Assembly (NCBI GenBank): GCA_964501365.1
Contig: CAZCST010000003.1
Span: forward strand, 1-64,000
Reading direction: 5' to 3'
DNA from: CAZAMB01 sp964501365
Lineage (GTDB): Bacteria > Planctomycetota > Phycisphaerae > UBA1845
DNA: 64,000 bases
The notes below the pieces were generated by a model. It made no database searches and was not told the DNA's origin. It saw only the letters and a program-made list of their open reading frames with translations. This document shows positions 1-8,809 of the stretch, one piece after another. Numbering within the stretch: the first letter of the stretch is position 1; the number at the start of each line of letters is the position of its first letter. The position numbers were made by a program, and so were the translations under genes.

Positions 1-2
1 AG

Positions 3-128
3 ATCGAACGAGCCATCGCCTGGTTCAGCAACTTCCGCCGCTTGGTGGTTCGCTACGAGCGGAAAATCACAGTGTATCAAGCGTTTTTTCACGTGGCCTG
101 CGTTCTCATAGCACTACGGCAGTTTTGA
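3..128 (+). mobile_element. IS5-family transposase, C-terminal end (partial)
   Basis: The frame is open from the window edge to a TGA at 126-128 and gives the last 41 residues of a transposase. The piece reads ERAIAWFSNFRRLVVRYER followed by a hydrophobic tail. This is the usual end of the DDE domain of IS5/IS427-type transposases, where the Glu is the last catalytic acid and is followed by an FRRL.VRYE helix. The rest of the element lies to the left of the window. Homology of the next gene begins at about 137, so the element's right end should be near 135-138. A CTAG is present there, a plausible part of a short target duplication, but the matching copy is outside the window. Family assignment is by motif only. 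Confidence 0.75.
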
Positions 129-136
129 AATGGGTT

Positions 137-1315
137 CTAGAGCAATTCCTGGTCTTCGGCGACAACTACCCCGGATCTTCAATGGACGTTGACAATCTTG
201 TCATGACCTCTCTCGACGAATGTCCGCACATTTGCGGAAACGGAGTGGTTGAGTACACCTACATCTTTGAACAATGCGAAGTTACCCCAGGTGGTGATGC
301 CAATTGTCCCGGCCGCTGCATTCCGCTCGGGCAGCCAGGAGAATGTACCTGTACGCCGATATGTACAGAACAAAATCCATGTCCGGTCTACAACGGCGAG
401 AACGGCCCCTACATCAGCTCCAGCGGAGTCTACACTTATGAGGGCGAGTCGCCATTTGTTTCTGTGGACGGTTGCGGAACGGACTTTGATGCATCGCTCT
501 TGCTGGGAACGACCATGGACTGGAGTCATCCTTTGGTGTCTAACAGTACTTGTTCATCAAACAATAGCGGGAGCGATCCCAGTGCTCCCTGTTTTGGATT
601 CAATCAGCAGGATCCATGCGCCTGCGTGGCGAATCCGGGCCAGCAAATCCTCATGCGATTATCCTTCAGTAACGGCTTCGTTCCCGTGGGTAGCAACTCC
701 TATGTAAACGTTCGCAAGAAAGAGGCCTGCGCCGGTGATTCCGTGGGTGCCTGCTGCGATACCAATGGAGCTGATCAGGGATGCACGGACAATATCACCG
801 AAATCGAATGCGCCGGTCCGGACAAGGTCTGGACTGACCAGGGCAAATGCGCGGATCAACCGCCGTGCGACTGCATTCCGGATTGCACGGGTCGCATTTG
901 CGGCGATGACGGTTGCGGGGGGAGCTGCGGTTCCTGCGACGACGGCAACGTTTGCAACGGCATCGAGACCTGTAATGGTATCGGATCGTGCATTCAAGGG
1001 ACTCCGCTGAACTGCGACGACGGCGATGCCTGCGTTGTTTTCGAGACTTGCGACCCGGTTGCTGGTTGCGTTCCGGGCATTCCGCTGCAATGCGATGATG
1101 GGCTGTTCTGCGACGGCGAAGAGTTCTGCGTGCCCGACTTCGGCTGTCAGGCGGGCAATCCGCCCTGCACGGAAAACGAAACCTGCGACGAAGAATCCGA
1201 TCAGTGTGTGCCCAATAGCATTCCAACTGTCAGCCAGTGGGGGCTGGCCGTCTTGACACTGCTACTCCTGGTCGCAGCGAAGGTTCGTTTCGGCCGCCGG
1301 GCGGCGTTGCGGTAA
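137..1315 (+). pseudogene. 5'-truncated Cys-rich protein with IPTVSQWG sorting signal
   Basis: From codon CTA at 137 this frame is homologous to the C-terminal part of the next gene (shared LEQ..V..GDN, MDVDN.VMTSLDECPH.CGNGVVE). The signal peptide and first jelly-roll-like domain are missing and are replaced by the transposase end. What remains is a CGNGVVE disulfide repeat like the myxobacterial Cys-rich repeat, a spacer domain, then about three units of the form CDDGxxCNGxETC. The tail has an IPTVSQWG motif, a hydrophobic helix and an Arg-rich end (FGRRAALR), as in IPTLxxWG-CTERM sorting signals. A TTG at 125 could start translation, but without a signal peptide the product would not be exported. 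I read it as a gene broken by IS insertion. Confidence 0.75.
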
Positions 1316-1331
1316 GCGAGAAGGAGGGAAG

Positions 1332-3377
1332 ATGAGAGCTCAGGAATTCGGCATTTGGATTGGCACGATGGCGATGACAGCTTTTTGCGTTAGTCCGTTC
1401 ACCGACCCCAGCTTCGCATTGCCGCCCGCGACGCCAATGACTGACACGGAAATTGACCCGGTTTCAACCACGGGCGGAATCAATCCAGGAATTAACTATT
1501 CCACCGGCTTCGAACCCGAGGAAGGATTTGCGCTTGGCTACATTTCGGCCAGCGGTGGAACTCCCGTGGGCTGCGGAGGCGTGGCTTTTCCTTGTTGGGG
1601 GCACATCACTTCAACTTCCTGCCAGGGCGGTTCTGGCCCTGTCTGTACACCCAGCTTGATTACTCCAACCATCGAGAACATCAACCCGGCCATCGGAATT
1701 CAACATCTGCGATTGACGCACGACCCGACTACACGCACGAATGTCGGTGGCTATGGTATCGGCATCGACGCACGGTATCCGTACACCGCCGGTGTCGTAT
1801 CGCGACCTGTCGCACCGAACACTGTTTCGGTTGACGTCGCCATCAGTTACCCCGGCGGCATGAATTTTCGTTTGCAACCTCAAAGCAACACGCAGGGACT
1901 TCCCGCCTCGTTTTTCATGTTTTACTATGACGGGAGCATCTATATTCTCGACGATCTTTGTGGAACTGTTGGGCTAAGTTACCAATATACTGGAGCTTAT
2001 TGGGACATCACGGATGGTTATCAGAATGTCACCATTGCCATGAATCCGTGCGCCGATGTCATTAACTATTATTACGCGGACGAACTCATCTACTCCGGTT
2101 GCGTGTTCGCAGGATCAAACCTGGAACAGCTTGTCATCCTGGGCGACAACACCAACGAGTCCTATATGGACGTAGATAATGTGGTGATGACTTCTCTTGA
2201 CGAGTGTCCGCATACCTGCGGAAACGGCGTGGTTGAGGACGGTTTTGAAGAATGCGAGCCGGGAAATAACCCTTCGGGCTGCAACCCGGGTCACACTTGC
2301 GGTGCGGTCGGTGCTCCGGATGCTTGCCTCTGCAACCGCATCTGCACGCCCGATGAGCCATGCACTCTGAACAACGGCGCAAACGGTCCATTTTACGGCC
2401 CCTTCGATGCCCAGTTCGGCGGCATATTCGTGTATGACGCCCCAGCGGGCGTGGATGCAGTATCCGTCGATCTGTGCGGTTCGACCGGCGGTGACCAGTT
2501 TATCAACTACTGGGGCAGCTGCACCGACCTGAACGATCCGGGTTCGCATAACGATGACTGCTGCGGCATTTCTACTTGTGGAACGTACGGCCTCGGTAGC
2601 GACCCGACAGCTTCTTGCTATAACAACGTAGGTGTTCCCAACTTCGAGCCGTGTACCTGCCACAACAATCCGCTGGTGGACGACAACTGCTATCTGCTTC
2701 GGATACGCAATCCCTCAGGCGATGGTCAAGTCTACATCGAGGTCAACAATAAGGTCGCTTGCTTTCTAGGCCACCTCGGTTCCTGTTGTGATACCAACGC
2801 TGCTGGAGCTGGTACCTGCACCGACAATGTCGCCGAGGCCGATTGCACTGGCTCGGACAAGATTTGGACTGACCAGGGCAAGTGCGCCGATCAGGTTTGC
2901 GAGTGTATTCCCGATTGCACCGGGGCAGTCTGCGGCAGCGACGGCTGCGACGGAAGCTGCGGCACCACCTGCGACGATGGTAACGCCTGCAACGGTGTGG
3001 AAACCTGCAACGCCAATCGAACCTGCGACACTGGAACTCCCCTCGTCTGCGATGACGGCAATGCCTGCAATGGGGTGGAAACCTGCGTCCCGCCAAACGG
3101 CTGTGTTGGCGGCACGCCGCTAAGCTGCAGTGACGGTCTGGCCTGCAACGGGATCGAGACCTGCAATCCGTCGTCGGGCTGCGTGGCCGGGACGCCGGTG
3201 AACTGTGATGATGGAATCGACTGCACGGTGGATACCTGCAACGATCCCGACGGCTCCTGCTCGCACGACGACGCGGATTGTGCGATTCCTACAATGAGCC
3301 AGTGGGGGCTGGTCGTCCTGACGATTGTCTTGCTGGTGACCGCGAAAGTGCAGTTCGGTCGGCGCAGGCCAGCGTGA
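1332..3377 (+). CDS. Secreted Cys-rich protein with IPTMSQWG C-terminal sorting signal
   Basis: This 681-residue protein is the intact paralogue of the truncated gene before it, 16 bases downstream. The ATG has a good upstream AAGGAGG. The N-terminus has a hydrophobic export segment ending near SFALPP. Residues of about 55-290 look like a secreted beta-sandwich domain. Then come a CGNGVVEDG disulfide repeat, a second domain and four CDDG..CNGVETC units of about 28 residues (from about residue 545). The C-terminus has IPTMSQWG, a membrane helix (LVVLTIVLLVTA) and an Arg-rich tail, the three-part pattern of IPTLxxWG-CTERM proteins. These are thought to be processed and anchored at the surface by an exosortase-like enzyme, but none is encoded in this window. 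The ligand or role is unknown; it may be adhesion or a surface layer component. Confidence 0.8.
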   Translation: MRAQEFGIWIGTMAMTAFCVSPFTDPSFALPPATPMTDTEIDPVSTTGGINPGINYSTGFEPEEGFALGYISASGGTPVGCGGVAFPCWGHITSTSCQGGSGPVCTPSLITPTIENINPAIGIQHLRLTHDPTTRTNVGGYGIGIDARYPYTAGVVSRPVAPNTVSVDVAISYPGGMNFRLQPQSNTQGLPASFFMFYYDGSIYILDDLCGTVGLSYQYTGAYWDITDGYQNVTIAMNPCADVINYYYADELIYSGCVFAGSNLEQLVILGDNTNESYMDVDNVVMTSLDECPHTCGNGVVEDGFEECEPGNNPSGCNPGHTCGAVGAPDACLCNRICTPDEPCTLNNGANGPFYGPFDAQFGGIFVYDAPAGVDAVSVDLCGSTGGDQFINYWGSCTDLNDPGSHNDDCCGISTCGTYGLGSDPTASCYNNVGVPNFEPCTCHNNPLVDDNCYLLRIRNPSGDGQVYIEVNNKVACFLGHLGSCCDTNAAGAGTCTDNVAEADCTGSDKIWTDQGKCADQVCECIPDCTGAVCGSDGCDGSCGTTCDDGNACNGVETCNANRTCDTGTPLVCDDGNACNGVETCVPPNGCVGGTPLSCSDGLACNGIETCNPSSGCVAGTPVNCDDGIDCTVDTCNDPDGSCSHDDADCAIPTMSQWGLVVLTIVLLVTAKVQFGRRRPA

Positions 3378-3424
3378 GGCGAATCTACAGACTCTTTGTA
3401 TAAGTCCTGTGGTTCCGTTCTGCC

Positions 3425-3507
3425 GTGCCTCCGGCACTTGATAAGATTTCCTCCCACTACCCAGCGTTGAAACGCCGGGCTATTTTCATGCCGTCCCTTA
3501 CGGGACG
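3425..3507 (+). repeat. Dispersed palindromic element (family B, copy 1)
   Basis: Three hairpins lie in a row: GTGCC/GGCAC (3425-3437), a hairpin closing with CCGGGC near 3460-3480, and CCGTCCC/GGGACG (3492-3507). The linker GGCTATTTTC between the last two hairpins is shared, with small changes, with the element at 9161-9216. It lies in the 280-base gap between the sorting-signal gene and the amine oxidase. I see no protein coding in it. Confidence 0.55.
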
Positions 3508-3582
3508 AACTTGAGCGATGCGCGGATAAATACTGGGAACTGTATCACGACAGGAAGTGCATCACAGTTTGCGGTAGTCTCC

Positions 3583-3619
3583 ACCCTCACCCTACCCTTT
3601 CCCTGGCAGGGAGAAGGGT
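3583..3619 (+). repeat. Dispersed palindromic element (family A, copy 1)
   Basis: An ACCCTCACCCTACCC lead is followed by a hairpin of ACCCTTTCCCTG with CAGGGAGAAGGGT. The same lead and hairpin layout recurs at 6064-6100 and twice at 51168-51242. This copy ends just before the amine oxidase gene, so it sits in that gene's 5' leader. Confidence 0.65.
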
Positions 3620-3659
3620 TTTGAGTCGGAATCCAGACGAACCAAAGAAAGGTCGCGGC

Positions 3660-5303
3660 ATGGCACGGACGGCTTTGTTTGGGTTGTTGCAGCGGAGTTT
3701 TCGCAAGGCGCGGATGATCGGGCAGGGCGATTCCGCGCGCGTCTGGGATATGCTTGAGGCCGCGCGGCAGGCAAGACGCGTATCTCGGCGCGACTTCCTG
3801 CGAAGGGCGGCGGGGACTGCCGCAGTCGTTGGGGCTTCGACGATGATTCCGGGGTGTCTGACTCCGGGCAGTCGTGGCGTGCGGAGGAACGCGCCACGAA
3901 TTGCCATCATCGGCGGAGGAATGGCCGGCCTGAATGCGGCGTACACGCTGAAGAAGCAGGGATTAGATTCCACGATTTACGAGGCGTCTGGGCGGACCGG
4001 CGGGCGGATGAGGTCGGCGACCGACCTGCTCGCCCCGGGGTTGACCACCGAACTGGGCGGAGAATTTCTCGATACCGGCCACGACGACATGTTCGCCCTC
4101 ATCCGCGAATTCGAACTACCGATGCTCGACATGGAGGATGATGCCAAGGCGGGGCTGGTGGAGGACGCCTGCTTTTTTGGCGGACGGCATTACAAGGAAG
4201 CGGAAATCATCGAAGTCTTCCTTCCGGTTGCCGACAAGATGCAAGCCGACTTTGATGGACTCGGGGAGACGATCGATTATCAAAATGATGGCAAGGCCGC
4301 GGCCCTCGACCGCACCAGCATCAAGGAATACCTGGAAAAACTGGGCGGGGCGGGCTTTCTGCAAAAGCTGCTCGAAGTGGCCTACGTCACGGAGTATGGG
4401 CTTGACGCTGACGAACAGTCGGCCCTGAACCTTTTGATGTTGATCGGGCTGGATACTTCGAAGGGCTTTTCGATCTTTGGCGAGAGCGACGAGCGCTACA
4501 AGGTTCGCGGCGGGAATCAGCGCGTCGTCGATGAACTGGCGATGCGACTGGACAGTGCCATCGAGCGTGAGCATAGCCTCGTCGCCGTGCGATCGCGCGG
4601 CTCGGGATACAATCTGACCTTCCATCGCAAGGGCAGCGCGTCGTTGGACGTGGATGCGGACTTCGTCGTGATGACGATTCCCTTTTCGGTGCTTCGCGGC
4701 GTGGAGATCAACGTCGAACTCCCACCCGTCAAGCGTCGCGCGATCAACGAGCTGGGCTACGGCACGAACGCAAAATTGCTCATGGGATTCAAGTCGCCCG
4801 TGTGGCGCGATCGCGGTTTTTCCGGGAACATCCTGGCCGACCAGCCCTTTCAACTGGGCTGGGACAACGGCCGGCTGCAGGGCAAGGCTCAAGCGGGCTT
4901 TACGTTCTACTCCGGCGGAAAATCCGGCATTCGGGTTGGCGAAGGCACACCGGCGGAACAGGTGCAGCGATTGCTTCCCGGCCTGTCCGCAGCCTTTCCC
5001 GGTGTGGAAGCTCAGGGCAATGGCCATGTCGAGCGGTTCCACTGGCCAAGCTTTCCGCATTCGCGCGGGAGTTATGCCTGCTACAGGCCGGGGCAGTGGA
5101 CGACGATTCGCGGGGCCGAGGGTGAGTCCATCGGCAACCTCTATTTCGCGGGCGAGCATTGCAGCCGCGACTTTCAGGGATTTATGAATGGGGCTGCGGA
5201 GACGGGACGAGAGGCGGCGGAAGGAATCGTGGCTGCGGTTCGGGGTCAGACGTCAGGGCACGCACGGATCTTAAGAAGGCAACTATTGGTGGCGACGAAG
5301 TAA
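3660..5303 (+). CDS. Flavin-containing amine oxidase, Tat-exported
   Basis: This is a 547-residue FAD-dependent oxidase of the monoamine oxidase/phytoene desaturase fold. An N-terminal Tat signal is visible: SRRDFLRR at about residues 42-49, then a hydrophobic run ending in IPGC (Cys66), which could be a lipobox. The dinucleotide-binding motif IIGGGMAG is at 83-90, followed by an acidic E and a GGRMR motif. The FAD-contacting end NLYFAGEHCSRDFQG is near the C-terminus. It would oxidise an amine or amino acid outside the cytoplasmic membrane; the substrate cannot be told. I prefer ATG 3660 with AAAGG upstream over TTG 3621, which lies right at the repeat hairpin. The gene stands alone between repeats and is followed in the same frame by a zinc-ribbon remnant. 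Confidence 0.85.
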   Translation: MARTALFGLLQRSFRKARMIGQGDSARVWDMLEAARQARRVSRRDFLRRAAGTAAVVGASTMIPGCLTPGSRGVRRNAPRIAIIGGGMAGLNAAYTLKKQGLDSTIYEASGRTGGRMRSATDLLAPGLTTELGGEFLDTGHDDMFALIREFELPMLDMEDDAKAGLVEDACFFGGRHYKEAEIIEVFLPVADKMQADFDGLGETIDYQNDGKAAALDRTSIKEYLEKLGGAGFLQKLLEVAYVTEYGLDADEQSALNLLMLIGLDTSKGFSIFGESDERYKVRGGNQRVVDELAMRLDSAIEREHSLVAVRSRGSGYNLTFHRKGSASLDVDADFVVMTIPFSVLRGVEINVELPPVKRRAINELGYGTNAKLLMGFKSPVWRDRGFSGNILADQPFQLGWDNGRLQGKAQAGFTFYSGGKSGIRVGEGTPAEQVQRLLPGLSAAFPGVEAQGNGHVERFHWPSFPHSRGSYACYRPGQWTTIRGAEGESIGNLYFAGEHCSRDFQGFMNGAAETGREAAEGIVAAVRGQTSGHARILRRQLLVATK

Positions 5304-5450
5304 CGGCTGTGGATTCCTACAATCGTAGCGTTGGGTGCGGTTTGGTTGTTCCATCGCATGGGGCGTGTCCCTCTCAGCCATTGTTCATGCGGCTATGACC
5401 TTACGGGGAACACGAGCGGCGTTTGTCCGGAGTGCGGGACGCGAATGTGA
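5304..5450 (+). pseudogene. Remnant of a zinc-ribbon membrane protein (C-terminal end)
   Basis: Directly after the amine oxidase TAA and in the same frame, 48 codons are open to a TGA at 5448-5450. They encode a hydrophobic helix (LWIPTIVALGAVWLFHR), then CSCGYDLTGNTSGVCPECG, the zinc ribbon that ends many planctomycete membrane proteins. There is no start codon with a ribosome site and no N-terminal part. It is either a decayed gene fragment or a tail that was once fused to the oxidase. The next gene carries nearly the same ribbon, so local duplication is likely. Confidence 0.6.
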
Positions 5451-6010
5451 GAGGATACCAGAAACTGAAGTGGTGGCTCAGCGTTGGGATAGCTGGACCG
5501 TCGAGGCGTAGCATATATCGTGCTGGTCTTTGGCTCGCTCTACTAATGGGAGTCTTGATTGCCTTCTCGATAAGCGGTATCCGCTTGGAATGGCACGGGA
5601 ATATTGGTTCCAACTATTGGATTCAGCTGGACCTACAGCGATTTCAAGCGCGGGCACTCATACTTGCGGCCGATTTGCCTTCTGAGCTGGGTCGCTTTGT
5701 TCGCGCCTACAACAATTCTCCGATTGATTATGTCATGAGCATCGACGAGGGATTTCGATGGGAAATTCCGCCGAGACAACCTGCAAGTGTAGGAACGTTT
5801 CGATCCTCCTGCTTTGCATTTAGAACCACAGTTCTTATCTACTTGTTAGCATTGTGGTTTTGTATTAGGTCGTTGAAAACAAAGTTTTCTGAGCGCCGCC
5901 TTCGGGCGGGTGGGTTGTGCGCACAATGTGCCTATGATCTCGAAGGCAACACCAGCGGGGTTTGTCCAGAGTGCGGGACGCGGGTAGCGACGCCAGAATC
6001 TAGCCAATAA
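5447..6010 (+). CDS. Membrane protein with C-terminal zinc ribbon
   Basis: I take the GTG at 5447, which overlaps the TGA of the remnant before it, giving 187 residues; no strong ribosome site marks any of the possible starts. There is a membrane helix at about residues 22-42 (LWLALLMGVLIAFSISG), an extracytoplasmic domain of about 80 residues without a family I recognise, and a second helix (TTVLIYLLALWFCI). The C-terminus has a four-cysteine ribbon, CAQCAYDLEGN...CPECG. This architecture (helix, small domain, helix, ribbon) is common in planctomycete genomes and its function is unknown. The ribbon is almost identical to the remnant upstream. Confidence 0.65.
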   Translation: MRGYQKLKWWLSVGIAGPSRRSIYRAGLWLALLMGVLIAFSISGIRLEWHGNIGSNYWIQLDLQRFQARALILAADLPSELGRFVRAYNNSPIDYVMSIDEGFRWEIPPRQPASVGTFRSSCFAFRTTVLIYLLALWFCIRSLKTKFSERRLRAGGLCAQCAYDLEGNTSGVCPECGTRVATPESSQ

Positions 6011-6063
6011 GTTCGACGGGCTTTATGAGTGTGCGAAATCTCTCGTGCGTGCGTGCAGAGCGA

Positions 6064-6100
6064 CCCTCACCCCTGCCCCTCTCCCTGCGAGGGAGAGAGG
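6064..6100 (+). repeat. Dispersed palindromic element (family A, copy 2)
   Basis: CCCTCACCCCTGCCCC is followed by a CTCTCCCTGC/GAGGGAGAG hairpin, with the same layout as 3583-3619. It lies in the 359-base gap between the zinc-ribbon gene and typA (6011-6369). Apart from this copy and the hairpins at 6117-6214 I see nothing coding in that gap. Confidence 0.65.
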
Positions 6101-6116
6101 ATTTCTTGAGGGATGC

Positions 6117-6214
6117 TATCCGGGGGTGGCGCTGCGCTAGCGACGCGAGCTTGCTGACCCCCGCATCGGGCTCCCGCCTTGGTCGCCCGATTTTCGTCGA
6201 CCCCTCCGGGGCCG
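6117..6214 (+). repeat. Three consecutive hairpins, probably a family B relative
   Basis: CGGGGGT (6121-6127) pairs with ACCCCCG (6157-6163). ATCGGGC (6165-6171) pairs with GCCCGAT (6185-6191). CCCC/GGGG flank TCC at about 6200-6210. The order and the CGACCCCTCCGGGG ending resemble the element at 9161-9216. It lies about 155 bases upstream of typA and could end transcription from the left or fold in the leader, but there is no T-tract. Confidence 0.45.
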
Positions 6215-6369
6215 CCAATCAAGACGTTTTGCGCCGTAATTGCTACCAAAACGACTCGGACCCTTCATAGCCGGGCGAGTAGCCCATCGGCGCGTTTTCT
6301 GCTATCCTTGCCGGGCTCTACCGCAAGAAGGACAACAGGGTCTTAGTTGATAGTTGACTGGTTACAACA

Positions 6370-8193
6370 ATGAAGAACGCACAAATACGCAATGTCGCCA
6401 TTATCGCCCACGTTGACCACGGCAAAACCACGCTGGTGGACCAGATGCTCCGCCAGTGCGGGCAGTTCCGCGAGGCCCAGCTCAAGGGCGAGCGGATTCT
6501 CGACTCCAACGACCTGGAACGCGAACGCGGCATCACCATTCTCGCCAAGAATATCGCGATTCAATACAAGGGCACGAAGATCAACCTGATCGATACGCCC
6601 GGCCACGCGGACTTCGGCGGCGAGGTCGAACGCGTGCTGATGATGGCCGACGGGTGCCTGTTGCTTGTGGACGCGTTCGAAGGGCCGATGCCGCAGACGC
6701 GGTTCGTGCTGCGGAAGGCGTTCGAGTACGGACTGCGGCCGGTCGTGGTGATCAACAAGGTTGATCGCTCGGACGCCCGCCCAAACGAAGTGCTCGATGA
6801 AGTGCTGGACTTGTTCATCGAACTCAACGCAAGCGAAGAGGCTCTGGACTTTCCCATTGTGTACGCCTCGGCGACGCAGGGTTGGGCAAGTCTGGATGCG
6901 ACGGTGAAGACTGACAATGTGCAGGCGCTGTTTGAGACCATCATGCAGCACGTTCCCGCGCCGGAATGCGACGCGACCTCGCCGGTGCAGATGCTCATCA
7001 CGACGCTCGACTACAACGATTACGTGGGCCGCATCGGAATCGGGCGCGTGGTGCGCGGCACGCTCAAGAGCGGCAGCAAGGTGAGGGTCATTCACCGCGA
7101 CGGAACGCAAAAGAATGAGCAGATCTCGGAATTGTTTGCGTTCGACGGCCTGGGCCGCAAAAAGGTCGAGGAAATCGTCGCAGGCGATATCTGTGCGATC
7201 GTGGGACTGGAATCGGTGGATATCGGGAACACCATCGCCGACGCGGAGAAGCCCGAGCCGCTGCCGCTGATTCGCGTGGACGAGCCCACGCTGCACATGA
7301 CGTTTCGCGTAAATGACTCGCCGTTTTGCGGGAAATCGGGCAAGTTCCTGACCAGCCGGCATATCCGCGACCGACTCGAAAAAGAACTGCAAAAGAATGT
7401 GGCCCTGCGCGTTGAGCCGGGTCATACGCCGGAAGAGTTTCACGTGTCGGGGCGTGGGATGCTGCACCTGGGGGTGCTGATCGAGAACATGCGCCGCGAG
7501 GGGTACGAGCTTGCCGTGGGCAAGCCGAAGGTGATTTTTCGCCAGCTTGACGGCCACAAGACCGAGCCGATCGAACACTGCGTCATCGACGTGCCCACCG
7601 CGAACATTGGCGCGGTGATGGAATTGCTCGGGCAGCGGCGCGGCATTTGCACGGCGATGGAAACGCGAAGCGAGACGAGCCACCTCGAATTCACGGTTCC
7701 CGCGCGCGGCTTGATCGGCGTGCGCAATCGCCTGCTGAACGCCACGAACGGTACCGCGATCATGCATCACAATTTTTACGAATACGAACTCCTGCGCGGA
7801 TCGATTCCGGGGCGCGGCAACGGCGTCTTGATCTCGATGGAGACCGGCGCGGTGACGGCCTACGCGATTGAGGGGCTGTCGGATCGCGGCGTGCTTTTTG
7901 TTTCGCCGGGCGACCCGGTTTATGTCGGGCAGATCGTCGGCGAGCACAACCGCGAGAATGATCTGGACATCAACGTCAGCCGCTTGAAGAAACTTACCAA
8001 CATGCGGGCGGCCGGAGCGGATAAGACCGTCGTACTCAAACCGCCGCGCATCCTCACGCTCGAAATGGCCCTGGAATTCATTGAGGACGACGAACTGGTC
8101 GAAGTGACCCCGGACGCGATCCGGCTGCGCAAGCGCATGCTGACCGAAAACGACCGAAAACGGGCGGCAAGGGCCAAAGCGGGTGGGTCATAA
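6370..8193 (+). CDS. typA: Ribosome-binding GTPase TypA/BipA
   Basis: At 607 residues this is the usual length. It is a translational GTPase of the EF-G family that acts on ribosome assembly and stress translation. The P-loop AHVDHGKT is at 13-20, the switch I motif ERERGITI at about 57-64, the switch II motif DTPGHADFGGEVERV follows, and NKVDR is the guanine-specificity motif. EF-G-like domains II, III and V follow, with the BipA-specific C-terminal region (EFIEDDELVEVTP). The gene looks intact. The ribosome site before ATG 6370 is weak. It seems to be transcribed on its own, between repeat-rich gaps. Confidence 0.95.
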   Translation: MKNAQIRNVAIIAHVDHGKTTLVDQMLRQCGQFREAQLKGERILDSNDLERERGITILAKNIAIQYKGTKINLIDTPGHADFGGEVERVLMMADGCLLLVDAFEGPMPQTRFVLRKAFEYGLRPVVVINKVDRSDARPNEVLDEVLDLFIELNASEEALDFPIVYASATQGWASLDATVKTDNVQALFETIMQHVPAPECDATSPVQMLITTLDYNDYVGRIGIGRVVRGTLKSGSKVRVIHRDGTQKNEQISELFAFDGLGRKKVEEIVAGDICAIVGLESVDIGNTIADAEKPEPLPLIRVDEPTLHMTFRVNDSPFCGKSGKFLTSRHIRDRLEKELQKNVALRVEPGHTPEEFHVSGRGMLHLGVLIENMRREGYELAVGKPKVIFRQLDGHKTEPIEHCVIDVPTANIGAVMELLGQRRGICTAMETRSETSHLEFTVPARGLIGVRNRLLNATNGTAIMHHNFYEYELLRGSIPGRGNGVLISMETGAVTAYAIEGLSDRGVLFVSPGDPVYVGQIVGEHNRENDLDINVSRLKKLTNMRAAGADKTVVLKPPRILTLEMALEFIEDDELVEVTPDAIRLRKRMLTENDRKRAARAKAGGS

Positions 8194-8220
8194 GCCAGGA
8201 AGTCGGATAAACGAATTCCT

Positions 8221-8478
8221 ATGCCAACAATTGCCCGCATCGGTCCCTACCGCATATACTTTTATGGTGAGGACCGGAAGGAACCGCCTCATGTGCATGT
8301 TGACCGCGACGATAATTCAGCCAAGTTCTGGTTGGCTCCAGTCGGAGTAGCGCATAATTTCGGTTTCAGGCCCAAGGAGCTGCGTGACATCTATCGGATA
8401 ATTGCGAGTGAAGCGGAGAATTACCTTGAAATCTGGCACGACAAATTCGGGCCCCAAGCCCGGAATGAAAGTCTCTGA
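8221..8478 (+). CDS. DUF4160 family protein
   Basis: This small 85-residue protein begins MPTIARIGPYRIYFY and contains EPPHVHVDRDD and AKFWL, the hallmark pattern of DUF4160. It ends in an alpha-helical LRDIYRIIASEAENYLEIWHD segment. Its 3' end overlaps the next gene (DUF2442) by 14 bases, so the two are translationally coupled. DUF4160 and DUF2442 genes are often found side by side, and the pairing has been taken as a possible toxin-antitoxin-like module; this is not established. No catalytic residues are evident. Confidence 0.8.
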   Translation: MPTIARIGPYRIYFYGEDRKEPPHVHVDRDDNSAKFWLAPVGVAHNFGFRPKELRDIYRIIASEAENYLEIWHDKFGPQARNESL

Positions 8479-8785
8479 CTTGCGGTTCGATGAGGATACG
8501 CTGAGCGTCGATCTCGCAGACGGCCGGACAATCACCGTGCCATTGGTTTGGTACCCTCGCCTCTTAAATGCCACGCATGCAGAGAGAAACAATTGGGAGA
8601 CCTGCGGAGCTGGATTTGGGATTCACTGGCCTGATGTTGACGAGGATTTAAGTACCCAAGGTCTTCTTGAGGGGGCGCCATCGCCCGAATACACACGAGC
8701 CGTCAAGAAAAAGCCACAAGCCAGGAAACGCACCAGAATCTCATCACATCTTTCCAAATCGAAACGGGTTATGCGCCGTCGATGA
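8465..8785 (+). CDS. DUF2442 family protein
   Basis: I choose ATG 8465, which gives MKVSDLRFDEDTLSVDLADG, the standard beginning of DUF2442. Next come RTITVPLVWYPRLLNAT and a WPDVDEDLSTQGLLEG segment, also typical. The final 30 residues are basic (KKKPQARKRTR...SKRVMRRR), a tail not seen in the shortest family members that could bind nucleic acid. It overlaps the DUF4160 gene by 14 bases. In characterised relatives the fold is a small beta-rich domain. The role is unknown; a paired regulatory or antitoxin role is a guess from context. Confidence 0.8.
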   Translation: MKVSDLRFDEDTLSVDLADGRTITVPLVWYPRLLNATHAERNNWETCGAGFGIHWPDVDEDLSTQGLLEGAPSPEYTRAVKKKPQARKRTRISSHLSKSKRVMRRR

Positions 8786-8809
8786 CACGATTCCGCCTGG
8801 AAACAATAC

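Noticed and set aside
6343..7947. 534-codon open frame on the minus strand opposite typA
   Set aside because: It is antisense to a fully conserved gene, has no family features, and reflects GC-rich codon bias of typA.
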